Source: Candidatus Atribacteria bacterium (lineage in GTDB: Bacteria; Atribacterota; JALVIU01). Taken from it: a DNA stretch of 16,339 bases. The stretch spans positions 1-16,339 of the forward strand of contig JALVIU010000068.1 of NCBI GenBank assembly GCA_027028665.1, read 5' to 3'. The notes beneath the pieces are model-generated. The model saw nothing but the letters and a program-made list of their open reading frames with translations. It made no database searches and was not told the DNA's origin. How positions within the stretch are numbered: the stretch's first letter is position 1; the number at the start of each line of letters is the position of its first letter. Shown piece by piece: positions 1 through 8,496 of the stretch. The translations under genes were made by a program, and so were the position numbers.

Positions 1-1093
1 TTGCTCCAGGCAATGTAATTCTGGAAAGAATCCTCTCTATATATGCGACTGTAGGCTTGCCAGGTCTTATTCCAGGAATAAAACCGCCATATTTTTGCAT
101 ATTCTCTGCCACATTCTGCGGATTAAACGAAATCGCTGTATAGAAATATGTAAAAAATATAATAAGTAATGCATACACAATTATATACAATGGACTACCT
201 GGTGAAAATAATCTATTAAACTGTTGCATGCTTTCTGAAGTCTGGAAAAACTGGGCAAGTGTTCCAGGTAGCATTAAAACAGCAATAGCAAAGATAATAG
301 GAATAACTCCTGCCTGATTTACCCTCAAAGGAAGATATGTAGCCTGACCACCATAAACTCTTCTTCCTACTACTCTCTTTGCATATTGCACAGGAATTCT
401 TCTTTCACCTAACTCTACCAGAATAACGCCCGCTATAGCAAGTATAGCAACTACAATAAGGAGAAGAAGAGCAAAAATACTTGCTTCACCTGCAGCCACT
501 AATCTTCCTGTCATCACTAACTGACTTGGGAGTCTTGCTACAATTCCTGCAAATATAATTATAGAAATTCCGTTTCCTATACCATAATCTGTAATTTGTT
601 CACCAAGCCACATCAAAAATGTAGTACCTGCAACTAAAGTAATTACATTCATTATCCTCATAAGTGGTCCTGTGACCATTAATACACCCATATTTTCAAG
701 CCAGATAGTAAGACCAAGTGCCTGAAGTGCACCAACAATAATGGTTCCATATCTTATATAACTTGTAATTTTTTGACGTCCTTCTTCACCTTCTTTAGAA
801 AGTTTCTCAAGAGCTGGAATCACGGCAATTAAAAGTTGCATTATAATTGATGCATTAATATAAGGCATAATGCCCATAGCAAATACCGAGAACCTCTTTA
901 GAGCACCACCTGCAAATAAATCTATAAAATTCAAGATTCCACCCTGTGCAAATAGGTCTCCTAATGCCTTAGCATTTACACCAGGGAGGGGAATATGAAC
1001 GCCGATTCTGAATACCAAAATCATACCTAAAACAAAAAGAATTCTCTTCTTTAAATCTGGAATCTTAAATATATTAAGGAATTTTTCCAGCAA
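1..1093 (-). CDS. secY: Preprotein translocase subunit SecY (partial, C-terminus beyond window)
   Basis: Central channel subunit of the SecYEG translocon in the cytoplasmic membrane, which passes unfolded proteins across or into the membrane. My reading of the minus strand gives MLEKFLNIFKIPDLKKRI at the N-terminus, then alternating hydrophobic helices. Family hallmarks are QITDYGIGNGISIIIF around residue 165, ERRIPVQYAKR around 229 and LRVNQAGVIP around 254. The reading frame is open to the left edge at ...RITLPGA, so 364 codons are visible of a usual 420-440. The start is TTG directly abutting the rplO stop (TAG-TTG), with a good Shine-Dalgarno inside the last rplO codons; no other start fits the conserved N-terminus. 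Its place at the end of the spc cluster is canonical. Identity is firm; the missing end is only a window effect. Confidence 0.96.
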   Translation of the reverse strand, partial: MLEKFLNIFKIPDLKKRILFVLGMILVFRIGVHIPLPGVNAKALGDLFAQGGILNFIDLFAGGALKRFSVFAMGIMPYINASIIMQLLIAVIPALEKLSKEGEEGRQKITSYIRYGTIIVGALQALGLTIWLENMGVLMVTGPLMRIMNVITLVAGTTFLMWLGEQITDYGIGNGISIIIFAGIVARLPSQLVMTGRLVAAGEASIFALLLLIVVAILAIAGVILVELGERRIPVQYAKRVVGRRVYGGQATYLPLRVNQAGVIPIIFAIAVLMLPGTLAQFFQTSESMQQFNRLFSPGSPLYIIVYALLIIFFTYFYTAISFNPQNVAENMQKYGGFIPGIRPGKPTVAYIERILSRITLPGA

Positions 1094-1540
1094 CTATATC
1101 ACCTCTACTTTCCCGCCAGCAGCCTTAATCTTTTCTTCTGCTGTCTTGGAAAATTTATGAGCTCTCACTGTAAGTTCCTTTGTAAGATCCCCTTCCCCAA
1201 GGATCTTAACTCCATCCTTTATATCTTTCAGAATTCCTTTTGCTTCTAATGCTTTAATATCAACAATATCTCCTGTATTAAATCTCTCTTCTAATACATA
1301 GAGATTCACAATAGCATACTCTTTTCTTGATATATTCTTAAATCCTCTTTTAGGTATTCTTCTAATATAAGGCATTTGTCCGCCCTCAAAACCTGGTCTT
1401 GTACCTCCACCGGATCTTGCATTTTGACCTTTATGACCACGAGTAGAAGTCTTACCATGACCAGAGCCTGTACCTCTCCCAACACGTTTTGGTGCTTTTC
1501 TTGCACCAGGATTAGGGTTTAAATTTGTAAGGTTCATCAT
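1094..1540 (-). CDS. rplO: 50S ribosomal protein L15
   Basis: Late-assembling protein of the large ribosomal subunit that binds 23S rRNA. The glycine- and arginine-rich N-terminal extension typical of L15 is clear ([18 protein letters not shown], about residues 21-38), followed by the compact C-terminal domain ending in AAGGKVEVI. Length of 148 is normal. Two ATG codons are adjacent at 1540 and 1537. The second gives MNLTNLNPN, closer to the usual family N-terminus, and both are within reach of the AGGAGA Shine-Dalgarno. Located 14 nt after rpmD and directly abutting secY, as in the standard spc order. Confidence 0.97.
   Translation of the reverse strand: MMNLTNLNPNPGARKAPKRVGRGTGSGHGKTSTRGHKGQNARSGGGTRPGFEGGQMPYIRRIPKRGFKNISRKEYAIVNLYVLEERFNTGDIVDIKALEAKGILKDIKDGVKILGEGDLTKELTVRAHKFSKTAEEKIKAAGGKVEVI
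1098..1105 (-). promoter_or_regulatory. Shine-Dalgarno of secY inside rplO
   Basis: GAGGTGAT on the minus strand lies within the last rplO codons, with its GAGGTG core 6 nt before the secY TTG. It supports the unusual TTG start and implies that ribosomes finishing L15 can reinitiate on secY. Confidence 0.75.
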
Positions 1541-1554
1541 CCATCTCTCCTTTC

Positions 1555-1737
1555 TTAAACTTCTTCAACTTTTACCAGGTGAGAGACCTTTCTTATCATC
1601 CCCTCTATTTGGGGTGTAAGTTCTTTTGTTACTTCATGATTTAGTCTCTTAAGTCCTAATGCACGAATAGTTCTTTTTTGTTTATATGACCTTCCAATAG
1701 CACTCTTTATCCATTTAATTTTGATCATCTTCCGCAT
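1555..1737 (-). CDS. rpmD: 50S ribosomal protein L30
   Basis: Small protein of the large ribosomal subunit. The 60-residue length and the pattern [28 protein letters not shown] match bacterial L30, a ferredoxin-like fold found only in part of the bacteria. The start at 1737 lies inside the end of rpsE (23-nt overlap) and has GGAGG 9 nt upstream. An internal ATG at 1728 would give a start closer to the family norm but lacks an equally good ribosome binding site. The overlap suggests coupling to S5 translation. Confidence 0.95.
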   Translation of the reverse strand: MRKMIKIKWIKSAIGRSYKQKRTIRALGLKRLNHEVTKELTPQIEGMIRKVSHLVKVEEV

Positions 1738-2239
1738 TTACTTCAACCTCCGCTTTATCTTTCAACTTTCCTCTTATTTTTAACCAATCCTCCCGTGTTC
1801 TAATCTCAGAAAGCGCCTTGTATGTAGCTTGAACTAAATTAATAGGGTTATTACTTCCAAGAGACTTTGTCAACACATCTTTAATACCTGCAAGTTCAAG
1901 TACTGCACGCACTGCACTCTCTGCAATAACTCCTGTACCTTCTGATGCAGGTTTCAAAAGTATTTTACTCGCACCAAAGTGTCCTATAATATCATGAGGG
2001 ATAGTAGTACCCTTAAGAGGCACATTTATAAGATTTTTCTTTGCCTTTTCTACACCTTTTCTAATAGCGCTTGATACTTCTTTTGCCTTACCTAATGCAA
2101 ATCCTACCTGCCCAGCTTCATTTCCTACTACAACAAGCGCACTAAAACCGAATCTTTTGCCGCCTTTAACTACTTTACTAACTCTATTTATAAAAACAAC
2201 TCTTTCTTTAAACTCACCTTCTGGTTTAACTCTTGGCAT
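1715..2239 (-). CDS. rpsE: 30S ribosomal protein S5
   Basis: Small-subunit protein at the mRNA entry side that contributes to decoding accuracy. The N-terminal S5 domain is recognisable by [19 protein letters not shown] (about residues 12-30) and [23 protein letters not shown]. The C-terminal domain carries [21 protein letters not shown]. Length of 174 is usual. The ATG start is preceded by GGGAGGG at a normal distance. The acidic tail ([12 protein letters not shown]) is encoded by the stretch that overlaps the start of rpmD. Confidence 0.98.
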   Translation of the reverse strand: MPRVKPEGEFKERVVFINRVSKVVKGGKRFGFSALVVVGNEAGQVGFALGKAKEVSSAIRKGVEKAKKNLINVPLKGTTIPHDIIGHFGASKILLKPASEGTGVIAESAVRAVLELAGIKDVLTKSLGSNNPINLVQATYKALSEIRTREDWLKIRGKLKDKAEVEVNAEDDQN

Positions 2240-2256
2240 CTATTTCCCTCCCATTC

Positions 2257-2619
2257 TTAAAACTCAAGTTTTCCTTCACGGGCTCCTTTAGCTAAAGCTG
2301 CAACCCTACCATGATAAAGATAACCACCCCTATCAAATACTACCTTTGTTATTCCTTTTTCCAAGGCTCTTTCAGCAATAAGTTTTCCCACTTCATATGC
2401 TGCTTTTTTATTTCCACCATACGGAATCTTCTTTTCCCTTATAAGCTCTACAGATGAAGCAGAAACCAGTGTATGACCTTTTGTATCATCTATAATCTGT
2501 GCATAGATATGAGACAAACTTCTATATACACTCAATCTTGGACGCTCAAAAGTTCCCTTTATTTTCTTTCTTACTCTTCTATGTCTCTTTTTTCTATAAA
2601 ATTCCCTATTACGTTTCAT
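2257..2619 (-). CDS. rplR: 50S ribosomal protein L18
   Basis: Binds 5S rRNA together with L5 in the central protuberance of the large subunit. The basic N-terminal tail ([19 protein letters not shown]) and the core [46 protein letters not shown] are diagnostic. Length of 120 is normal. The Shine-Dalgarno GGAGG is about 13 nt from the ATG, longer than for its neighbours, and begins next to the rplF stop codon. Confidence 0.98.
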   Translation of the reverse strand: MKRNREFYRKKRHRRVRKKIKGTFERPRLSVYRSLSHIYAQIIDDTKGHTLVSASSVELIREKKIPYGGNKKAAYEVGKLIAERALEKGITKVVFDRGGYLYHGRVAALAKGAREGKLEF

Positions 2620-2640
2620 AGTCTTCTCACAGCCTCCTCT

Positions 2641-3174
2641 CTAAGCCCCTATTTTACCGACCTTACGTCTTATAACTTCATCAACATACTTAATCCCTTT
2701 ACCTTTATAAGGTTCAGGTTTACGGAATGCTCTAATCTCTGCAGCCACCTGTCCCACCTTCTGTTTATCATATCCAGAGACAGTAATAATACTTCTCTCT
2801 ACAGTAATACTAATATCCTTTGGGGGCACATATTCAATCGGATGAGAATAACCCAGATTCAATATAAGTTTATTACCTTGAATTTGAGCTCTATATCCTG
2901 TTCCCACTATTTCTAATTTCTTTTCAAAACCCTTTGATAAACCTTCTATCATGTTTGCAATTAAACTTCTTGTTGTACCATGGATAGATCTTGAAAATCT
3001 ATCTTCGCCTTTTCGTGTAATAATTATCTCATTACCTTCTTGTTTCACCTCTACTTGAGGTAAAAATTTATAAGAAAGTTTTCCCTTTTTACTCTCAACA
3101 TATATAGTATCATCATTGATATTTACTTTTACATCCTGAGGGATCTGAATTGGTTTCTTTCCTACCCTTGACAT
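2641..3174 (-). CDS. rplF: 50S ribosomal protein L6
   Basis: Large-subunit protein near the factor-binding region and the sarcin-ricin loop. MSRVGKKPIQIPQDVKV at the N-terminus and the C-terminal signature FRKPEPYKGKGIKY (about residues 151-164) identify it; two repeated L6 domains fill 177 residues. ATG start with GGAGG 8 nt upstream (GGAGGTAAACTATG). It sits between rpsH and rplR in the usual order, with gaps of 15 and 21 nt. Confidence 0.98.
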   Translation of the reverse strand: MSRVGKKPIQIPQDVKVNINDDTIYVESKKGKLSYKFLPQVEVKQEGNEIIITRKGEDRFSRSIHGTTRSLIANMIEGLSKGFEKKLEIVGTGYRAQIQGNKLILNLGYSHPIEYVPPKDISITVERSIITVSGYDKQKVGQVAAEIRAFRKPEPYKGKGIKYVDEVIRRKVGKIGA

Positions 3175-3189
3175 AGTTTACCTCCTATT

Positions 3190-3588
3190 CTACCATACAT
3201 AGCAAATTACTTCTCCTCCTACTCCCTCTTCTCTGGCAGTCTTATCAGATATTACACCGCGAGGGGTAGAAAGAATGGCAATACCAATCCCTCTTAACAC
3301 TCTGGGAATTGAATCTTTTCCTACATATACTCTTCTGCCAGGTTTACTTACCCTTTCTATGTGATAAATAGCAGGAGTCTTGTCCTCTGCGTATTTCAAA
3401 TAAACAGTAAGTATTCCCTGTTTATTATCTTCTTTAAATGAATAATCTTCTATGAATCCTTCTTCTTTTAAAATTTTAGCGATTCTTAACTTCATCTTAG
3501 AAGAAGGCATGCTTACTTCTTTTTTTCCAGCACTACTTGCATTTCTGATTCTTGTTAGCATATCAGCTATAGGATCTGTCATTGACAT
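3190..3588 (-). CDS. rpsH: 30S ribosomal protein S8
   Basis: Primary 16S rRNA-binding protein of the central domain; in E. coli it is also the translational repressor of the spc operon. [15 protein letters not shown] at the N-terminus and the C-terminal [26 protein letters not shown] are family signatures. Length of 132 is normal. The ATG at 3588 has GGAGG 11 nt upstream; a second in-frame ATG two codons later gives the classical MTDPI start. I could not recognise an S8 feedback site near rplE by eye, so autoregulation is only by analogy. Confidence 0.98.
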   Translation of the reverse strand: MSMTDPIADMLTRIRNASSAGKKEVSMPSSKMKLRIAKILKEEGFIEDYSFKEDNKQGILTVYLKYAEDKTPAIYHIERVSKPGRRVYVGKDSIPRVLRGIGIAILSTPRGVISDKTAREEGVGGEVICYVW

Positions 3589-3608
3589 AATCTATCTAAC
3601 CTCCTTCT

Positions 3609-3794
3609 CTACCATGAAGCCTTTTTTACCCCGGGAATTTCTCCACGAGAAGCCATCTCTCTAAAACATACCCTGCATATCCCGAAGTCTCTCATATATC
3701 CCCTGGGACGACCACATATTTTACATCTATTATGTCTCCTAACTTCAAACTTCGGCTTCCTTTTTGATTTCTCAATTAATGCTTTTCTTGCCAC
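3609..3794 (-). CDS. rpsN: 30S ribosomal protein S14, zinc-binding type
   Basis: Small-subunit head protein. At 61 residues it is the short form, sometimes called type Z. It carries a complete zinc ribbon: C24-x2-C27 (RCKICGR) and C40-x2-C43 (ICRVCFRE). The start is GTG (translated as Met, then ARKALIEK), with AAGGAGG 7 nt upstream. The zinc form contrasts with the roughly 100-residue zinc-free S14 that other bacteria carry alone or as a second copy used when zinc is scarce. The next gene but one, rplX, also carries a zinc ribbon. Confidence 0.98.
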   Translation of the reverse strand: MARKALIEKSKRKPKFEVRRHNRCKICGRPRGYMRDFGICRVCFREMASRGEIPGVKKASW

Positions 3795-3806
3795 TTGTTT
3801 CCCTCC

Positions 3807-4349
3807 TTATTGCTTTTTAAATGGCAAGCCCAAGTACTTTAAAAGTGCTTTGGCTTCCTCATCGGTCTTTGCTGTAGTAACAATAGTTATATCCATTCCT
3901 CTAATCTTATCCACTTTATCGTACTCTATCTCAGGAAAAATAAGTTGTTCCTTTATACCTAAGGAATAATTTCCTCTACCGTCAAAGGATTTATCAGAGA
4001 ATCCCTTAAAATCTCTTATCCTTGCGATAGAAACTTTTAAAAATTTATAAAGAAACTCGTACATAGCATTTCCACGCAGAGTGACTTTACACCCAATAGG
4101 GGTCCCCTGCCTTAGTTTAAAGTTAGAAATAGACCTTTTTGCACGAGTTATTACGGCCTTCTGACCCGCGATAATACTCAACTCTTGCTGGGCATTATCA
4201 AGAAGTTTTGGATCCTGAATAGCCTCCCCAACACCCATATTAAGCACAACCTTCTCTAATTTAGGTACCTGCATAACATTCTTATAGTTGAACTCTTTTT
4301 GCATCTTTGGTATTACTTCATTTATATAAAAATCTTTAAGTACTGGCAT
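3807..4349 (-). CDS. rplE: 50S ribosomal protein L5
   Basis: Binds 5S rRNA and contacts the P-site tRNA in the central protuberance. Recognised by [20 protein letters not shown], the [13 protein letters not shown] motif (about residues 32-44), [19 protein letters not shown] and the C-terminal [20 protein letters not shown] chose the ATG at 4349, giving 180 residues, because AAGGAGG lies 5 nt before it and the family starts here. An in-frame TTG 18 nt upstream would add six residues and overlap rplX, but it has no supporting ribosome binding site. Confidence 0.97.
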   Translation of the reverse strand: MPVLKDFYINEVIPKMQKEFNYKNVMQVPKLEKVVLNMGVGEAIQDPKLLDNAQQELSIIAGQKAVITRAKRSISNFKLRQGTPIGCKVTLRGNAMYEFLYKFLKVSIARIRDFKGFSDKSFDGRGNYSLGIKEQLIFPEIEYDKVDKIRGMDITIVTTAKTDEEAKALLKYLGLPFKKQ

Positions 4350-4354
4350 AAAAA

Positions 4355-4361
4355 CCTCCTT
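4355..4361 (-). promoter_or_regulatory. Shine-Dalgarno deciding the rplE start
   Basis: AAGGAGG on the minus strand, 5 nt before the ATG at 4349 and overlapping the rplX stop codon. It selects the 180-residue L5 start over the upstream TTG. Confidence 0.75.
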
Positions 4362-4713
4362 ACACAAGATCGATTATCTCACCGCATTTTTTGCAGACAC
4401 GAACTCTCTTGCCATTTTCCAATTTTACTCTTTTTATTCTAGTAACTTCTCCACATTTATTACAAACAAGTCTTACCTTAGATATCCTTACGGGACCTTC
4501 TTTTTCCTGAACTCCTCCTTGAGGCAATTTCTGAGTAGGCTTTACATGACGCTTTACAAAATTTACACCTTCTATTATTACTTGGGCTTTTTCAGGTATT
4601 ACACGTAACACCTTCCCTTTTTTGCCCTTTATCTCTTTCTTTCCCGAAACTATTATAACAGTATCTCCCTTTTTTATAGGAAACTTGGCTCTTACTAATG
4701 CTTTTTGCACCAT
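4360..4713 (-). CDS. rplX: 50S ribosomal protein L24 with zinc ribbon
   Basis: Early assembly protein that initiates folding of 23S rRNA. The N-terminal KOW/SH3-like domain contains [25 protein letters not shown] (about residues 14-38) and the conserved [14 protein letters not shown]. The C-terminus carries four cysteines in the pattern C84-x2-C87...C107-x2-C110 (VCNKCGE and VCKKCGE). Many bacterial L24 proteins have lost these residues. The 117-residue length is slightly above the usual 103-110. ATG start with GGAGG 5 nt upstream. Zinc binding is inferred from the spacing only. Confidence 0.97.
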   Translation of the reverse strand: MVQKALVRAKFPIKKGDTVIIVSGKKEIKGKKGKVLRVIPEKAQVIIEGVNFVKRHVKPTQKLPQGGVQEKEGPVRISKVRLVCNKCGEVTRIKRVKLENGKRVRVCKKCGEIIDLV

Positions 4714-4722
4714 TACACCTCC

Positions 4723-5091
4723 TTATACTACCTCTGGAGCAAGGGAAATAATTTTTGCAAATTTTTTCTCTCTAAGCTCCCTTGCTACTGGCCCAAAAAT
4801 TCGTGTTCCTACTGGCTCGTTATTATTATTTATAATAACTGCTGCATTTTCACTAAACTTAATAGTAGAACCATCCTTGCGCGAATAGTCCTTTTTTGTT
4901 CTAACGACAACAGCTCTTACAACCTGTCCCTTTTTTATATTACCATTAGGAGCCACCTCTTTTGCAGTTCCCACTATTATATCTCCAAGACCTGCATATC
5001 TTCTACCTGTACTTCCAGATACCTGGATACACATAAGTTTTTTTACACCAGAATTATCTGCTACATTTAGATAAGAATATATCTGAATCAT
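4723..5091 (-). CDS. rplN: 50S ribosomal protein L14
   Basis: Large-subunit protein at the interface with 16S rRNA. The motif [24 protein letters not shown], then [32 protein letters not shown] and the C-terminal [24 protein letters not shown] are diagnostic. Two ATG codons are adjacent (5094 and 5091). I chose 5091 because it gives the standard 122 residues beginning MIQ and sits 6 nt after GGAGG, while the first ATG is only 3 nt from it. First gene of the spc part; it follows rpsQ by 25 nt with no separate promoter that I could support. Confidence 0.97.
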   Translation of the reverse strand: MIQIYSYLNVADNSGVKKLMCIQVSGSTGRRYAGLGDIIVGTAKEVAPNGNIKKGQVVRAVVVRTKKDYSRKDGSTIKFSENAAVIINNNNEPVGTRIFGPVARELREKKFAKIISLAPEVV

Positions 5092-5116
5092 CATTAACCT
5101 CCTTGCAAACCAATCC

Positions 5117-5365
5117 TTATTGGGCCCGTTCTATTATTTCTACTACTCTCCACCTTTTTCTTGCACTAAGTGGACGGCTCTCTAAAATTCTTACTCTATC
5201 TCCAATCTTACATTCATTCTTTTCATCATGTGCCATGTATTTCTTTCTTCTCTTTACTGTTTTTTTGTAAAGAGGATGCATAAATGTTGTTTCTACAGTT
5301 ACTACAACAGATTTATCCATCTTGTCACTTGTTACTATCCCTACTAACTCTTTCTTTTCTCCCAT
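5117..5365 (-). CDS. rpsQ: 30S ribosomal protein S17
   Basis: Primary 16S rRNA-binding protein with an OB fold. Recognised by [39 protein letters not shown] and the C-terminal [23 protein letters not shown]. Length of 82 is normal. Its Shine-Dalgarno AAGGAGG lies in the last sense codons of rpmC, 8 nt before the ATG, so L29 and S17 synthesis are probably coupled. Last gene of the S10 part. Confidence 0.98.
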   Translation of the reverse strand: MGEKKELVGIVTSDKMDKSVVVTVETTFMHPLYKKTVKRRKKYMAHDEKNECKIGDRVRILESRPLSARKRWRVVEIIERAQ

Positions 5366-5368
5366 AAA

Positions 5369-5590
5369 TTAGTCCTCCTTAACTCCCTGGGATTTGGCTT
5401 TTGCAATTTCCCTTTCACGTAATACTGTATAAGCTCTTGCTATAGATTTTTTTACCTCTTTTATCCGAGAAAAGTTCTTAAGTTGTCCCGTAACTATCTG
5501 GAATCTAAGATTAAAAAGTTCATCTTTGAATTCAGTAATTTTGTGAAGGATTTCCTCATTTGAGAGATCTCTAATTTCTCTTATTTTCAT
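5369..5590 (-). CDS. rpmC: 50S ribosomal protein L29
   Basis: Two-helix protein near the polypeptide exit tunnel, part of the docking platform for nascent-chain factors. [39 protein letters not shown] is typical, and the 73-residue length is normal. Start ATG lies 2 nt after the rplP stop; the purine-rich GGTGGTGAG before it is inside rplP. The last codons double as the ribosome binding site of rpsQ. Confidence 0.97.
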   Translation of the reverse strand: MKIREIRDLSNEEILHKITEFKDELFNLRFQIVTGQLKNFSRIKEVKKSIARAYTVLREREIAKAKSQGVKED

Positions 5591-5592
5591 AG

Positions 5593-6015
5593 CTACTCAC
5601 CACCTAATTCCTCTCGAGTTACAAACTTTGTTCTGATAGGTAATTTCTGTGCAGCTAACATCATAGCTTCACGTGCTCTATCTTCACTTACACCTGCAAG
5701 TTCAAATAATATCCTTCCAGGTTTAACTACAGATACCCAGTATTCTACTGAGCCTTTTCCTTTTCCCATACGAGTCTCTGCAGGTTTTTTTGTAATAGGC
5801 TTATCAGGAAAAATCCTAATCCAAACTTTACCACCACGTTTAATAGAACGAGTCATAGCAATTCTCGCAGCCTCTATTTGAGCAGCCGTGATCCATGCAG
5901 GCTCTAATGCTTTTAACCCATATTCTCCAAATGAAAGAGTAGAGCCTCTGTATGCAATACCCCTCATTCTACCTTTTTGCATTTTTCTATATTTTGTTCT
6001 ACTTGGTTGTAACAT
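5593..6015 (-). CDS. rplP: 50S ribosomal protein L16
   Basis: Large-subunit protein that helps position the A-site tRNA near the peptidyl transferase centre. [53 protein letters not shown] and [23 protein letters not shown] are highly conserved family motifs. Length of 140 is normal. ATG start with AAGGAG about 9 nt upstream. The 30-nt gap from rpsC is the largest inside the ribosomal operon. Confidence 0.98.
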   Translation of the reverse strand: MLQPSRTKYRKMQKGRMRGIAYRGSTLSFGEYGLKALEPAWITAAQIEAARIAMTRSIKRGGKVWIRIFPDKPITKKPAETRMGKGKGSVEYWVSVVKPGRILFELAGVSEDRAREAMMLAAQKLPIRTKFVTREELGGE

Positions 6016-6045
6016 TTCTCTCTTCTCCTTTTACCAAAATTTTCC

Positions 6046-6705
6046 TTATGACGATGTCTCTCCCTCTGATTCAGGAAGTACTTCTCCTTTAAATATCCAG
6101 GTTTTTACACCTATCTTTCCATAAGTAGTCATAGCTTCTGTAAACCCATAGTCAATATCCGCTCTAAGTGTATGGAGAGGCACTCTACCTTCCAGATACC
6201 ACTCAGTTCTTGCAATCTCTGCACCACCCAATCTTCCACTACATGCTACTTTAATTCCTTGTGCTCCCATCTTCATTGCCCTATTTACTGCTTGTTTCAT
6301 TGCGCGTCTAAAATTGATTCTTCTTTCAATTTGTGCTGCAATATTCTCTGCGACAAGTTGAGCATCTATTTCAGGAGTCTTTACTTCATTCACATTTATA
6401 ACAATTTCTCTCCCTGTAAGCTTATTCAAATACTGCTTCAAGCTCTTTACTTCTGTACCCTTTCTACCTATTACAAGTCCTGGACGAGCTGCATCTATGA
6501 ATATTCTAATTCTATTTCCTACTCTCTCTATTACTATACGAGAAATCCCTGCCTGATATAAACGATTCTTTAAATATTTCCTTATATTGTAATCTTCCAA
6601 TACATTTGCGGGAAATTCTTTTTCTCTAAACCTTGCAAACCACTTAGAATCCCAATCCTTTACTATGCCTAATCTTAAACCCTTAGGATGTACTTTTTGA
6701 CCCAA
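6046..6705 (-). CDS. rpsC: 30S ribosomal protein S3
   Basis: Small-subunit protein lining the mRNA entry tunnel and contributing to mRNA unwinding. [23 protein letters not shown] at the N-terminus, a type II KH domain with the GRKG loop ([13 protein letters not shown]), and the C-terminal domain with [24 protein letters not shown] are all present. Length of 219 is normal. The start codon is TTG, 7 nt after GGAGG, which lies in the last rplV codons. The conserved GQKVHP leaves no alternative start. A TTG start on such a highly expressed gene is noteworthy. Confidence 0.98.
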   Translation of the reverse strand: MGQKVHPKGLRLGIVKDWDSKWFARFREKEFPANVLEDYNIRKYLKNRLYQAGISRIVIERVGNRIRIFIDAARPGLVIGRKGTEVKSLKQYLNKLTGREIVINVNEVKTPEIDAQLVAENIAAQIERRINFRRAMKQAVNRAMKMGAQGIKVACSGRLGGAEIARTEWYLEGRVPLHTLRADIDYGFTEAMTTYGKIGVKTWIFKGEVLPESEGETSS

Positions 6706-6707
6706 AT

Positions 6708-7049
6708 TTATCCCTCCTCTCTCTCTTTTACAATTATTGTAATATGACTTGTTCTTCTCTTAATAATAGTACCTCTTCCCATACCTAATGGCCTGAATCT
6801 TTTAATAATCGGACCTTCATCTACATATGCCCTATGAATATATAGCGCATCCTGATTCATGCTAAAATTATTCTCTGCATTAGCTATTGCCGATTCCAAT
6901 ACCTTCTTTAATATATAAGAAGACTTCCGAGGAGAGGATTTCAAAATAGCTAAAGCCTCTTGAGCATCTTTTCCTCTTATTATATCTATCATCTGTCTTA
7001 TTTTTCGAGGCGACATCCTTATATATCTTGCACGAGCAACTGCTTCCAT
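6708..7049 (-). CDS. rplV: 50S ribosomal protein L22
   Basis: Large-subunit protein whose long hairpin lines the exit tunnel near the macrolide-binding region. [21 protein letters not shown] at the N-terminus and the hairpin region [26 protein letters not shown] are diagnostic. Length of 113 is normal. ATG start with GGAGG upstream (GGAGGTAAAATATG). Its terminal codons hold the ribosome binding site of rpsC, 2 nt away. Confidence 0.98.
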   Translation of the reverse strand: MEAVARARYIRMSPRKIRQMIDIIRGKDAQEALAILKSSPRKSSYILKKVLESAIANAENNFSMNQDALYIHRAYVDEGPIIKRFRPLGMGRGTIIKRRTSHITIIVKEREEG

Positions 7050-7067
7050 ATTTTACCTCCCATCTCC

Positions 7068-7358
7068 TTATCTTACCCTTGAGCCTTTTTCGCTCTTTCT
7101 ATCACCACTGTGACCCTTAAATGTTCTGGTAAGAGAAAACTCTCCAAGTTTATGTCCTACCATATTCTCTGTAATATAAACAGGAATGTGCTTTCTTCCA
7201 TTATAAACCGCTATAGTATGTCCTACCATTTCAGGAAAAATAGTAGATCTACGAGACCAGGTTTTTATAACCCTTTTTTTTCCTGTCTTGTTCATTTCAA
7301 GAATTTTCTTCATTAACTTTTCATCCACAAATGGACCTTTCTTTAGAGATCTGCCCAT
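7068..7358 (-). CDS. rpsS: 30S ribosomal protein S19
   Basis: Small-subunit head protein that contacts S13 and the A-site tRNA region. [46 protein letters not shown] and [13 protein letters not shown] are invariant family features. Length of 96 is normal. The ATG start is preceded by a GAGGAGG sequence. Canonically placed between rplB and rplV, with 11-nt and 18-nt gaps. Confidence 0.98.
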   Translation of the reverse strand: MGRSLKKGPFVDEKLMKKILEMNKTGKKRVIKTWSRRSTIFPEMVGHTIAVYNGRKHIPVYITENMVGHKLGEFSLTRTFKGHSGDRKSEKGSRVR

Positions 7359-7369
7359 AAATTCCTCCT

Positions 7370-8194
7370 CTATTTCCTTCTCTTTACGATAAACTTATCA
7401 GAGTGTTTCTTTTTCTTCCTTGTCTTATAACCTTTGGTAGGCTTACCCCAAGGTGTAACAGGAGTACCTCCTGTACCAGTCTTTCCTTCCCCACCACCAT
7501 GAGGGTGATCTATTGGGTTCATAGCTACACCTCTTACCTTCGGCCTCCTTCCCAAATGTCTACTTCTCCCAGCTTTACCTATACTTATATTATTATGGTC
7601 AAGATTCCCTACCTGCCCAATAGTAGCCCTACATCTAAGGTCAATTAAACGTACCTCGCCTGAAGGCATTCTTACATGGGCATATGCTCCTTCTTTTGCC
7701 ATAAGTTGAGCAGATGTACCGGCAGATCTTGCAATCTGACCGCCTTTTCCAATTTTAAGCTCAATATTATGTATAAAGGTACCCACAGGGATATTTGCAA
7801 GAGGCAGTGTATTTCCAGGTCTTATCTCTGCATTCTTTCCTGACATCAAAATATCTCCAACATTCACGTCCAGAGGAGCTATGATATATCTCTTCTCTCC
7901 ATCTGCATAGGTTAGAAGAGCAATACGTGCTGATCTATTAGGATCGTACTCAATTGCAATAACCTTGGCAGGGATATCATCCTTATCCCTTTTAAAATCT
8001 ATAATCCTATAAAGTCTCTTATGACCACCACCTCTATGCCTTACAGTAATTCTTCCCCCAGAATTTCTTCCACCTTTTTTCTTGAGGGAGATTACCAGAG
8101 ATTTTTCAGGTTTATCTTTAGTAATTTCTGCAAAATCTGGATAGCTTGCAAACCTCATTCCAGGAGATGTTGGCTTCATCTTTTTTATTCCCAT
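7370..8194 (-). CDS. rplB: 50S ribosomal protein L2
   Basis: One of the largest and most conserved large-subunit proteins, needed for subunit association and close to the peptidyl transferase centre. [21 protein letters not shown], the OB-fold region with [20 protein letters not shown], and the C-terminal [15 protein letters not shown] are present. His230 corresponds to the conserved histidine studied as His229 in E. coli. Length of 274 is normal and the basic tail ends FIVKRRK. ATG start with AAGGAGG upstream. Confidence 0.98.
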   Translation of the reverse strand: MGIKKMKPTSPGMRFASYPDFAEITKDKPEKSLVISLKKKGGRNSGGRITVRHRGGGHKRLYRIIDFKRDKDDIPAKVIAIEYDPNRSARIALLTYADGEKRYIIAPLDVNVGDILMSGKNAEIRPGNTLPLANIPVGTFIHNIELKIGKGGQIARSAGTSAQLMAKEGAYAHVRMPSGEVRLIDLRCRATIGQVGNLDHNNISIGKAGRSRHLGRRPKVRGVAMNPIDHPHGGGEGKTGTGGTPVTPWGKPTKGYKTRKKKKHSDKFIVKRRK

Positions 8195-8208
8195 ATCGAT
8201 CCTCCTTA

Positions 8209-8496
8209 CTATGCTCCCTCAAAACCTTTTAACGTCTCTCCAGGTTTGAGTGTAATAATAGCCTTCTTCCAGGAAGGCCTTTTTCCCTCAAACCTACCAA
8301 GTCTTTTGGGTTTTGTCGGCATTTTTATAATATTTACTTTAACTACATCTACACCAAACTTATTCTCTATAGCCTCTTTTACCTCTGTTTTTGTTGCTTT
8401 TGGGTGTATCTTAAACACATACTTTGATGCTCCCTGCAATCCTACACTTTTCTCTGTAATCACAGGCTGTATTAAGATATCACTAGGATGCTTCAT
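8209..8496 (-). CDS. rplW: 50S ribosomal protein L23
   Basis: Exit-tunnel protein that is the docking site for trigger factor and [43 protein letters not shown] and the tip region [22 protein letters not shown] are typical. I chose the ATG at 8496 (95 residues, the family length) because AAGGAGG lies 9 nt before it. An in-frame TTG at 8523 would add nine residues without a ribosome binding site. The chosen start still overlaps the end of rplD by 14 nt. Confidence 0.97.
   Translation of the reverse strand: MKHPSDILIQPVITEKSVGLQGASKYVFKIHPKATKTEVKEAIENKFGVDVVKVNIIKMPTKPKRLGRFEGKRPSWKKAIITLKPGETLKGFEGA

Noticed and set aside
2473-2916. Plus-strand open frame opposite rplR and rplF
   Set aside because: Low-complexity antisense translation rich in Ser, Ile and Phe; explained by the AT-rich codons of the ribosomal genes.
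4350-4367. Upstream TTG start for L5 (adds MCKEVF)
   Set aside because: No ribosome binding site, and it exceeds the family length. The ATG at 4349 has an excellent Shine-Dalgarno.
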